Source of the DNA: Sphingomonadaceae bacterium
GTDB lineage: Bacteria; Pseudomonadota; Alphaproteobacteria; Sphingomonadales; Sphingomonadaceae
Assembly (NCBI GenBank): GCA_947455865.1
Contig: CANGQZ010000007.1
Location: forward strand, 1 to 35,683
Direction: 5' to 3'
DNA length: 35,683 nt
Below are positions 28,021-35,683 of this stretch, one piece after another. Every line of letters starts with the position of its first letter. Position 1 is the stretch's first letter. Position numbers and translations under genes: made by a program. The notes below the pieces were generated by a model, which saw only the letters and a program-made list of their open reading frames with translations, did no database searches and was not told where the DNA came from.

Positions 28021-28923
28021 TCAGCTTGCGCTGAGCGCGGCTTCCTCTTCGGGCGCGACGTCGACCGAGACGGCCATGGTCTGCCCGCCGCCGCCCCGGA
28101 ACACCCCGTCGATCGGCGCGACATCGGCATAATCACGGCCCATCGCGGTGTAGATGTGATCGGTCTTGGCCAGGCAGTCGTTGGTGGGATCAAAACCGAT
28201 CCAGCCCAAGGCATCGCCGCACCATAGCACGACCCAGGCATGGGTGGCGTCGGCGCCGATCAGGCGCGGCTTGCCCGGCGGCGGCAGGGTGCGCAGATAA
28301 CCGCTGACATAGGCCGCCGGCAGCCCATGGGCCCGCGCCGCAACGATCATCACATGGGCGAAGTCCTGGCAGACCCCGCGTTTTTTGGCGAAGGATTTCG
28401 CCGGCGGGGTATCCGCGTCGGTAGCGTCGCTGTCATATTTGAACTGCGTGAAGATCGCATGCATCAGCGCATTGCCCGCGCTCAGGATCGACCGTTCGGG
28501 ATCGAGCATCGGCCGCGCCCATTCGGCGATCGTGCGCGATTTGAGGGCCATTGGTGAGGCAAAGAGATAGCTCGCCGGGCCCATCGCGCTGAGATCGCGG
28601 TGGATCAGCGCCTGCTTGCGAATATCGGCCACGCTTGGCGACGGAGCTGTCACATCGGTTACCGCCGGCATCTGCACTTCGATGTGCATCTTGCTCTCGA
28701 TCGTCAGCTGGGTCAGCGGATCGCGCACGAACAGCCGGCTGCGGTTGACGATCCACGGGCCATATTCTTCCTGAATGGTCCACGGCTGCGGATCGATGGT
28801 CAACGCATAGTGATGCAGCACTTGCCCCGGCCATGGTGCAGGCTTCAGCCGGACGTTGAACCGGGCCAGACTGACCGGGCTGGCGTATTTGACCGTGGTC
28901 ACATGGCGGATCGTGTACTTCAT
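28021..28923 (-). CDS. Transglutaminase-like protein (small partner)
   Basis: A 300-residue protein with the bacterial transglutaminase N-terminal domain (MKYTIRHVTTVKYASPVSLA, RLKPAPWPGQ) followed by a transglutaminase-like cysteine peptidase core. The catalytic triad is visible: Cys in KKRGVCQDFAHVMIVAARAH (about residue 183), His in GADATHAWVVLWCG and Asp in IGFDPTNDCLAKTDHI. The family includes amidases and peptide-bond-forming or -cleaving enzymes, and the substrate is unknown. Its ATG overlaps the stop of the ATP-grasp/alpha-E gene (ATGA, 28920-28923). It is therefore translationally coupled, and the two probably act on the same peptide product. It is the last gene of the leftward operon starting near 34829. 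Confidence 0.9.
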   Translation of the reverse strand: MKYTIRHVTTVKYASPVSLARFNVRLKPAPWPGQVLHHYALTIDPQPWTIQEEYGPWIVNRSRLFVRDPLTQLTIESKMHIEVQMPAVTDVTAPSPSVADIRKQALIHRDLSAMGPASYLFASPMALKSRTIAEWARPMLDPERSILSAGNALMHAIFTQFKYDSDATDADTPPAKSFAKKRGVCQDFAHVMIVAARAHGLPAAYVSGYLRTLPPPGKPRLIGADATHAWVVLWCGDALGWIGFDPTNDCLAKTDHIYTAMGRDYADVAPIDGVFRGGGGQTMAVSVDVAPEEEAALSAS

Positions 28924-31421
28924 CCGAGCAGGCTTTCCGAACCCGGCGCATCGGCCTTTTCATATTGCAGAAAATAGCGCTCGGAGATCGCGCTGGAGAG
29001 CGACAGCAGGCCGTTTTCGGCCGCGGCAAGATGCTCCGGAGCGAACTTTTCGACGGTCAGCGAAGTCAGCGGGGCGAGAAGGGCGCGGGCTTCGCGCAGC
29101 GGCAATTCGGGTAGCAGATCTTCGGACAGGCGCGGCAGCGCATCAATATGCGCGACGAGCGCTTCGAGCTGGAACGCCAGACTGCGGGGGTTGTCCGGAT
29201 CGAGCAGCAGCAGGTCCAGCACCAGATTGCGCTGGGCGCTGGTCAGATAGCGCGAGCGATACGTGATCTGGCTGTCGCACAAGTCGAGCAGCAGGCTCAA
29301 CGCTTCGCCATTGTCCGACCAGGCGTTGTCTGCCTCGCGCACGAGCGCACCGGTCGTTGCGCAGAGCGCCAGCCCCCGTTCGATTCGGCGGCCGAGATCG
29401 AGGAACCGCCACGAGGGGCCGCGCACGAAGTTCTCGTTGAGCAAACCGGCTAGCGCCGACATCCGCTCCAGCAGTTCGCGGGCCCCGCGCAGCAACGCTC
29501 CCGGGCGGTGCGAATCGAGCGGCGGCAGCGGCCGGCTGGCGATCCGCCAGAAATCGGGCGCAAACCGGTCGCGCAAGGTCAGTCCGGTGGCCCGCAGCGC
29601 TGCCAGCAGCGAGCCGACCCCGCCCGGCAAGGTCACCTCGGCCAGCGCCGCGCGGCAGGCCTGCGGAGCGGGCAGCGCCGCAGTCTCCTTGGTGATCGCG
29701 CTCCAGCGCACCAGCAGATCGAGCAGCACGGCGCGCACTTCGGGATTGCTGCCGGCCGCGGCATCGACTTCGATCGCGCTGCCCAGGATCGCCCGGATCA
29801 CCCGCACCGTCGCTTCGGTCCGTTCGACATAGCGGCCGAACCAGAACAGGTTGTCGGCCGCCTGGCTGGCGAGGAAGCCGCCGCCGCGCCGCACCGAAGG
29901 CAGTTCGGACAGGGGCAGCGGCCCCGGCGGCGCGCGGTGCGCCGAATCGACGATGCAGACGTCGGCGGTCCAGTCACCGGCGCCCATCAGCGTGGTCTGG
30001 ATCTCGTCCGAGGCGGAAAGCCGGGCGAACCCGCCCGGCATCACTGTCCAGTTGCCTGCCGTATCGCGCGCCACGAACGCGCGCAGCGTGAAGGCGCGCG
30101 GCACGAAGCATTCGTCGATCAAGGCCGGCGTGGTGGGAAGGTGGACGATCTCCTGACCGCAATAGTCCATCGGCCGGCGCGCCATCGCCTCGGCGAGCGC
30201 CGCGCGCTGTTCCGGCCCAAGGCTCGCTGCCGGCACCGGGCCGATGCCCTCAAGCGCCTCGACCCGCTGGCCGAAGGCGGGCGTGATCACCAGCTCCTCG
30301 AAGCGTTTGCGCACCGTATCGGCCTCGCGCGGCTGGCCGCACCACCATGTCGCCACGTTGGGCAGCAGCGGCGTCTCGCCCAGCAGCACCGAGCACAAGC
30401 GCGGAAGGAACGCGGAAAAGGCCGGGGCCTCGAGCAGTTCGACGCCGGGCCGGTTGGCCATCTCCAGCCCGCCGCGCGCCCAGGCATCGAACAAGTCGGG
30501 GACGCCGATGGCCGAACGGGCATCGAAATTGAGCGGATCCAGCGCGTTGGTATCGATCCACCGCCAGATCGCATCGATCCGCTTCGGCCCGGCGATAGTC
30601 CGCACATAAAGCCGCTCGTCGCTGACGCTGAGATCGCGGCCTTCCACCAGCGGAAAACCGAGATAGCGGGCAAGGTGGGCTTGCTCCGGATACGATTGGT
30701 TGAAGCGCCCCGGGGTGAGTAGGGCGATCCGCGGGTTCTCGCGCTGGCAGTCGCGGGCAATGCCGCCGCGCAGTTCGGTGAAGAAGTAGGCAAGGCGGCG
30801 GGTGTGAATGTCGCTGAGCAGCGATCCGGTCCCGCGCGAGAGCGCGAGCCGGTTCTCCAGCGCATAGCCGATCCCGTTTGCGAGTCGCAGCCGGTCGCTC
30901 AGCACGCGCCACTGGCCGCGCGGGCCGCGCGCCAGATCGACCGCATAGACATGGATGTAGTGCCCGCCGCGCGGCGCCAACCCGACCATGTTGCGCGCGA
31001 AATAGCGGCTCCCGGTGACCAGCGATGCGGGAACATGGCCTTCGGCGACCAGCCGCTGCGGCCCATAGAGATCGGCCGCCACCGCTTCCAGTAGCCGCGC
31101 GCGCTGGATCAGCCCGCGTTCGACTTCGGCCCATTCGTCGGCCCCGATCAGGAGCGGCATTGCCGTCAGCGGCCAGTCGCGCTCGTCGGCATCGCCGGCG
31201 ATGCGGAAGCTCATCCCCAGATCGGCGATCTGGCGCGAAACAAGCTCGTGCACCGCCATCCCGGCTTCGCTGGCCATCGTGACCAGCCCATCCGCCATCG
31301 TCTGCCAGTGCGCGGCAAGATCGGGCGAGGCGTTGTGATAAAGGTCGCCCGCGGCCACATCGACCGGATAGTCCTGCAGCCGGGGGCCGGCCGGCGCGGT
31401 GAGGACGGCGTCGCTCGCCAT
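28920..31421 (-). CDS. Circularly permuted ATP-grasp protein fused to an alpha-E domain
   Basis: An 833-residue fusion. The N-terminal ~480 residues are a circularly permuted ATP-grasp ligase (DUF404/DUF407 type): RLLEAVAADLYGPQRLVAEG, HIHVYAVDLARGPRGQWRVL, SDRLRLANGIGYALENRLAL, RIALLTPGRFNQSYPEQAHL and LPNVATWWCGQPREADTVRK. The C-terminal ~300 residues are a helical alpha-E (DUF403) domain, starting near GGGFLASQAADNLFWFGRYV and ERTEATVRVIRAILG. These domains are often separate genes; fusion is known. The family is predicted to ligate amino acids or peptides with ATP. ATG at 31421, four bases after the preceding gene's stop, is chosen over an overlapping start at 31457. It is coupled to the small transglutaminase. 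Confidence 0.9.
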   Translation of the reverse strand: MASDAVLTAPAGPRLQDYPVDVAAGDLYHNASPDLAAHWQTMADGLVTMASEAGMAVHELVSRQIADLGMSFRIAGDADERDWPLTAMPLLIGADEWAEVERGLIQRARLLEAVAADLYGPQRLVAEGHVPASLVTGSRYFARNMVGLAPRGGHYIHVYAVDLARGPRGQWRVLSDRLRLANGIGYALENRLALSRGTGSLLSDIHTRRLAYFFTELRGGIARDCQRENPRIALLTPGRFNQSYPEQAHLARYLGFPLVEGRDLSVSDERLYVRTIAGPKRIDAIWRWIDTNALDPLNFDARSAIGVPDLFDAWARGGLEMANRPGVELLEAPAFSAFLPRLCSVLLGETPLLPNVATWWCGQPREADTVRKRFEELVITPAFGQRVEALEGIGPVPAASLGPEQRAALAEAMARRPMDYCGQEIVHLPTTPALIDECFVPRAFTLRAFVARDTAGNWTVMPGGFARLSASDEIQTTLMGAGDWTADVCIVDSAHRAPPGPLPLSELPSVRRGGGFLASQAADNLFWFGRYVERTEATVRVIRAILGSAIEVDAAAGSNPEVRAVLLDLLVRWSAITKETAALPAPQACRAALAEVTLPGGVGSLLAALRATGLTLRDRFAPDFWRIASRPLPPLDSHRPGALLRGARELLERMSALAGLLNENFVRGPSWRFLDLGRRIERGLALCATTGALVREADNAWSDNGEALSLLLDLCDSQITYRSRYLTSAQRNLVLDLLLLDPDNPRSLAFQLEALVAHIDALPRLSEDLLPELPLREARALLAPLTSLTVEKFAPEHLAAAENGLLSLSSAISERYFLQYEKADAPGSESLLG

Positions 31422-31425
31422 TGGG

Positions 31426-34400
31426 TTAGGCGACGTGGGCTGGGCGGCGCAGATCAAGCGACATCGGAAACTCCCCAGACGGTTCCTCAGGCGGCATCGT
31501 CACCCGCCCGGGCGAGTGGCCATGATCCTGAAACCGCGCCTTGCGCCGCGCCTCGGCCTCATAGCCGTTCACCGGAACGGTATCGTAGTTGCGTCCGCCC
31601 GGATGCGCCACATGATAAACGCACCCGCCGAGCGAGCGACCGTTCCAGCTGTCGAGGATGTCGAAAGTCAGCGGCGCATGCGGCGGCAGCATGGGGTGCA
31701 GGCAGTTGGCTGGCAGCCACGCCTTGTAGCGCACCCCCGCGACCGCCTCGCCGGGAATGCCGGCGGTGGTCATCGGCACACGGCGGCCGTTGCAGGCGAT
31801 GATGTGGCGCCCCGCCACCATCCCGGTCGCGCGCAGTTGCAGGCGCTCGGTCGAACTGTCGACATAGCGCACCGTCCCGCCGATCGCACCGGTCTCGCCC
31901 AGCACGTTCCACGGTTCGAGTGCATGGCTCACTTCCAGCGTCACCCCGCCGCCTTCGACCGCGCCGTGGACCGGGAACCGGAACTGGCGCTGCGCCTCGA
32001 ACCACACTGGATCGAAGTCGTAACCGGCCTCGCGCAAGTCGGCCAGCACGTCGAGGAAATCGGCCCAGACGTAATGCGGCAGCATGAACCGGTCATGGAG
32101 CTGGGTGCCCCAGCGCACCAGCGGGCCGCTCAACGGCTCGCGCCAGAACCACGCGGCCAGCGCGCGGATCAGTAGCTGCTGCGCCAGCGACATCTTGGCC
32201 TCGGGCGGCATCTCGAAGCCGCGGAACTCGACCAGCCCCAGCCGCCCGGCTGGCCCATCGGGCGAAAACAGCTTGTCGATGCAGATCTCGGTGCGATGGG
32301 TATTGCCGGTAACATCGACCAGCAGATTGCGGAACAGGCGGTCAACTACCCACGCCGGGGGCTGCGGCTGCTCCGGGCCGGGCACCTGCGCCAGCGCGAT
32401 CTCCAGCTCGTACAGCCCGTCATGCCGCGCCTCGTCAATCCGCGGTGCCTGGCAGGTCGGACCGATGAACAGGCCCGAAAACAGATAGCTCAGCGCCGGG
32501 TGGCGCTGCCAGTAGATCACGAAGGACTTCAGCAGATCGGGCCGGCGAATGAACGGCGAATCGAGCATGCTCGGCCCGCCAAGCACGATGTGGTTGCCCC
32601 CGCCAGTGCCAGTGGCGCGGCCATCGACCATGAACTTGTCGGCGGTCAGCCCGGTCTCGCGGGCCTTTTCGTAAAGCGTCTCGGTGATCGCCACCGATTC
32701 GCGCCAACTGGCGGCGGGCTGGATGTTGACCTCGATCACGCCGGGATCGGGGGTGACCTTCAGCACGGTCAGGCGCGGGTCGGGCGGCGGCGGATAGCCT
32801 TCGATCTGCACTGGCAGGCGCGTCTCTTCGGCCACCGCCTCGACGGTGGCGATCAGCTCGAGCCAGTCTTCCAGCGCCTCGACCGGAGGGATGAACACGC
32901 ATAGATGATCGCCGCGCGGCTCGACCGTGATCGCGGTCCGCACTGCGCCCTCGATCGCCACCTGTTCGACCCGGGTCTGCGCGGCATGGCCCGAAGCCTC
33001 GATCGCCACGGAGCGCTGCTCGGCGGGTTCGACCGCAACCTCGCGCACCTGATGCCCGCGTTCGAGCACTTGCTTGCGCACATCGGGCAGCGGGCCGCGC
33101 GGCTCGGCGGTGTCGCGCGGATGAATGTAGGGGTATTCGGATGGCGGCACTTAAGGCAGCGATCCCAGCGGCAGGCGATAACCCAGCGCGCTGTCGCCCG
33201 GCACTGCGAACAGCACCCCGCGCCGCACCCGCCAGCGCTCGCTTTTCCACTTGCCCGGGGTCGGGATCATTTCGGCCTGCCACTGCTGGCGCTCCGGATC
33301 GCGCTGAACCGGAAGGACATAGCCCACCGGCCTGGTCAGCCCGCGCTGGAACGTGCGCATGAAGCGCTCGCGCACTTCGGCATCGTCGATCTTGGGATCG
33401 GTGGGCGAAGTGTTCTCGGGCAGTTCGGCCTCGCGCACGATCCATTCGACCGCGTCCTCGAACACCGGCACGGCGAAGCTGTCCTCCAGCCCCAACGAAT
33501 GGGCGATCCCGCGCGCAACTGTTCCGGCCGATTCGGTGTCGACCACCGGCGCCGGATCGGCGGCAAAATCGGGATCGGAGGCCCGCACCCCGGCGATCAG
33601 CGAGGGATCGCGCCACACCGGCACCCCGTCCTTGCGCCAGTAGAGCGAATAGCCCCAGCGCGGCAGGCTTTCGCCCGGATACCACTTGCCCTGCCCGTGA
33701 TGGAGCAGCGCGCCGGGCGCAAAGACCTTGCCGAGCTTGCGGATCAGCTGGTCGGCATAGACCCCCTTGGTCGGGCCGACCGCATCGGCGTTCCATTCCG
33801 GCGCTTCGAAATCGCCTTCGGCGATGAACGTCGGTTCCCCGCCGATGGTCAGCCGCACGTCGCCCGCAGCCAGATCGGCGTCGACTTTGTCGCCCAGCGC
33901 CAGCAGCGCATCCCAGCGCGCTTCGGTGAACGGGCGGGTGATCCGCACCGCTTCAGCAATGCGCGAGACCTGCATCTCGAAATGGAAATCGCTGTGGACC
34001 GGCTCGGTCACCACGCCCTCGATCGGCGCGGCGGAGCGATAATGCGGGGTCGCGCAAAGCGGGATGTGCCCTCTCCCGCAAACAGGCCCCAGGTCGAATC
34101 AAGCCCGACCCAGCCGGCGCCGGGAATATAGGCCTCGGCCCAAGCGTGGAGGTCGCAGACGTCCTCGGCCACGCCCTTGGGGCCGTCGACCGCCGCCACG
34201 TCAGGGGTCAGCTGGATCGAATAGCCCGAGACGAACCGCGCGGCGAAACCCAGCCGGCGCAGCAGCTGGACCAGCAGCCACGCCGAATCGCGGCACGATC
34301 CAGTGCCGATGCCCAGCGTTTCCTCGGGGGTCTGCACCCCCGCTTCCATCCGGATGACATAGCCGACGGTACGGTTGACCGCCTGGTTGACGGCCACCAG

Positions 34401-34829
34401 CATATCGATCGTGCGGCCGGTGTGGCCGGCGAACTGCTCGATCAGCGCCTCGAACCGCGCCCCTTGCGGCTCCAGTTCAAAGCACGCCGCCAGATCGGTG
34501 GCGAGGTCGGGAGCGTAAGCGAAGGGATAAGTCTCGGCGTAGTCCTCGACGAAAAAGTCGAACGGATTGATCACCGCCAGTTCGGCCAGCAGATCGACCT
34601 CGACCGTAAAATGATCGATCGGATCGGGAAAGACCGCCCGCGCTTGCCAGTTGCCGTAGGGGTCCTGCTGCCAGTTGAGGAAGTGGTTCGACGGGCTGAT
34701 CTTCAGCGAATAGTTCGGCACCGCGGTGCGGCTGTGCGGGGCCGGCCTGAGGCGGATCACTTGCGGACCCAGGCGGACTGGCCGGTTGTAGGTGTAGCGT
34801 GTGAGGTGGTGCAGCCCGGCTTTGATCAT
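31426..34829 (-). pseudogene. Large transglutaminase / DUF2126 protein, split by a frameshift and an in-frame stop
   Basis: The gene encodes an ~1130-residue family member now in three pieces. Piece 1 (34829-34008) starts [20 protein letters not shown] and holds the complete transglutaminase core: Cys in [18 protein letters not shown] (about residue 179), His in [12 protein letters not shown] and Asp in [13 protein letters not shown]. It then runs out of frame for about 17 residues to a TGA. One extra G in the GGG at 34069-34071 would restore [20 protein letters not shown] and join piece 2 (34014-33151; [34 protein letters not shown]). Piece 2 ends SLP-TAA (33153-33151). Piece 3 continues in the same frame at GTG 33150 ([12 protein letters not shown] ... 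[19 protein letters not shown]). Pieces 1 and 2 overlap as GTGA and piece 3 starts right after the TAA, so reinitiation could still make all three. It heads the operon with the ATP-grasp/alpha-E gene. Confidence 0.85.
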
Positions 34830-34971
34830 AGCCATGGATTTGCGGCAATTGATGCTGCGTCGCAACACGAATCGTGCAGCTTCGCTTATGTCATTGGCCG
34901 GGTCATTTACCCGTCGCCAAAAAGTCATGTAGAGGCGCGATGCCAGTGCCCGGGCCGGGAGCGCCATTGCC

Positions 34972-35595
34972 ATGATCGAATTTTCCGCCGCAGCTGCCGC
35001 GATTGTTGCCGCCGGGCGCCGGCTCGAGGCGCGCGGGCTCGCCCCGGCAACCGCCGGCAATTACTCCGCGCGGCTGGCCGACGGCACGATCGCGGTCACC
35101 GTCTCGGGCGCGCACAAGGGTCGTCTGGCCCGGGCCGACGTGATGCGGGTCAGCGCTGCGGGCGATCCGCTTGATGCCGGCACACCTTCGGCCGAAACGC
35201 TGCTGCACTGCCTGATCTACGCCCTCGATCCCGCCGCCGGGGCAGTGCTGCACACCCATTCGGTGGCCGGCACCGTGCTCAGCCGGGCACTTCCGGACAG
35301 CGAGGAGATCTTGCTCGAAGGGTACGAACTGCTCAAGATCTATGGCACCGGCACGCATGATACGGTCGTCCGGTTGCCGCTGGTCGATAACAGTCAGGAC
35401 ATGGCGGCGCTGGCCGGGCAACTGCGTCCGCTGCTAGCAGCCCAGTCGCCGCTCATCCCGGCGTTTTACATCCGCGGCCACGGGCTTTACGCTTGGGGCG
35501 CCGATCTCGCCGCTGCCGAGGCGGTGGCCGAGGGCACCGAATTCCTGCTCGCGTGCGCGTGGGAAGAACTCAAACTGGCCTGGACAACCCGATGA
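34972..35595 (+). CDS. mtnB: Methylthioribulose-1-phosphate dehydratase
   Basis: A 207-residue class II aldolase-fold enzyme of the methionine salvage pathway, which dehydrates 5-methylthioribulose-1-phosphate. MtnB hallmarks are [44 protein letters not shown], the zinc-ligand HTHS segment ([16 protein letters not shown]), [15 protein letters not shown] and the C-terminal zinc His in [12 protein letters not shown]. Start ATG at 34972 has GGGAG about ten bases upstream. It is divergent from the DUF2126 gene across 142 bases that presumably hold both promoters. Its stop overlaps the next gene as ATGA, so it leads a mtn operon. It is intact and distinct from the broken aldolase half at 20859. 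Confidence 0.93.
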   Translation: MIEFSAAAAAIVAAGRRLEARGLAPATAGNYSARLADGTIAVTVSGAHKGRLARADVMRVSAAGDPLDAGTPSAETLLHCLIYALDPAAGAVLHTHSVAGTVLSRALPDSEEILLEGYELLKIYGTGTHDTVVRLPLVDNSQDMAALAGQLRPLLAAQSPLIPAFYIRGHGLYAWGADLAAAEAVAEGTEFLLACAWEELKLAWTTR

Positions 35596-35683
35596 CTGCG
35601 CTCACGCTCTATTCCGATCGTGCCCCGTTCAGCCTTGTGGGAACCATCGCCAAGCGTGCGGTCATCGTCGCCGAGCTGGCGCC
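35592..35683 (+). CDS. mtnD: Start of a probable acireductone dioxygenase, cut by the right edge
   Basis: Only 30 codons are visible ([20 protein letters not shown] and on), starting at ATG 35592, which overlaps the mtnB stop as ATGA. The LTLYSDRAP opening resembles acireductone dioxygenase N-termini, and mtnB-mtnD-mtnC is a known order in proteobacteria. The identification rests mainly on context, since the metal-binding cupin motifs lie beyond the window. Confidence 0.55.
   Translation, partial: MTALTLYSDRAPFSLVGTIAKRAVIVAELA

Noticed and set aside
29508..30722. A 404-codon open frame antisense to the ATP-grasp/alpha-E gene
   Set aside because: Shadow of a well-supported gene on the opposite strand, with Arg/His/Gln-rich low-quality translation.
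34830..35060. Longer N-terminus for the large transglutaminase, running into mtnB
   Set aside because: Family similarity begins at MIKAGLHHL (34829); the upstream residues are Ala/Arg-rich and antisense to mtnB and its promoter.

Overview
The window looks like chromosomal DNA from a high-GC alphaproteobacterium, most likely of the order Sphingomonadales (Sphingomonas, Novosphingobium or Erythrobacter type). This is inferred from the strong G/C bias at third codon positions, from the gene neighbourhoods (DUF1192-clpA, leuS-lptE-holA, a transglutaminase / ATP-grasp / alpha-E operon) and from the style of the exopolysaccharide genes. I see no rRNA, tRNA, CRISPR array, prophage or insertion sequence.

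Layout. 1-9.5 kb is mostly housekeeping: an unrecognised gene cut by the left edge, a PIG3-type quinone oxidoreductase, a DUF1192 protein, the ClpA unfoldase, a ligase-associated DNA exonuclease interrupted by an in-frame TAG, then leuS, lptE and holA. 9.6-20.6 kb is an exopolysaccharide (EPS) locus built as two convergent arms. The rightward arm holds a 19-codon leader ORF, the priming sugar transferase, a small secreted-type protein with its own terminator, an O-antigen-ligase-family protein, a Wza-like exporter, a Wzc-like tyrosine autokinase and a TPR-like protein. The leftward arm holds a Wzy-like polymerase, a GT4 glycosyltransferase and a WcaF-like acetyltransferase. Together they would prime, extend, decorate, polymerise and export a polymer. 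No Wzx flippase is in the window.

20.9-27.1 kb is a leftward block, ppk1-ppx-fumC, that ends in a chimeric ORF. That ORF joins the first half of a GT39/ArnT-like membrane glycosyltransferase in frame to the last half of a class II aldolase. 27.3-34.8 kb holds an Ala/Pro-rich exported protein and a leftward operon: a large transglutaminase/DUF2126 protein, then a circularly permuted ATP-grasp + alpha-E protein, then a small transglutaminase. This resembles the predicted peptide-ligation clusters that often accompany the Anbu proteasome-like peptidase, but no Anbu gene is in view. The large transglutaminase gene is split by a one-base frameshift and an in-frame TAA. The right edge has mtnB and the start of probable mtnD (methionine salvage).

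The most distinctive feature is the set of broken or rearranged genes in an otherwise ordinary chromosome: one nonsense codon in the exonuclease, a frameshift plus a stop in the DUF2126 gene, and a deletion-type fusion in the glycosyltransferase/aldolase ORF. These may be real gene decay or assembly/base-calling errors; the sequence alone cannot decide.
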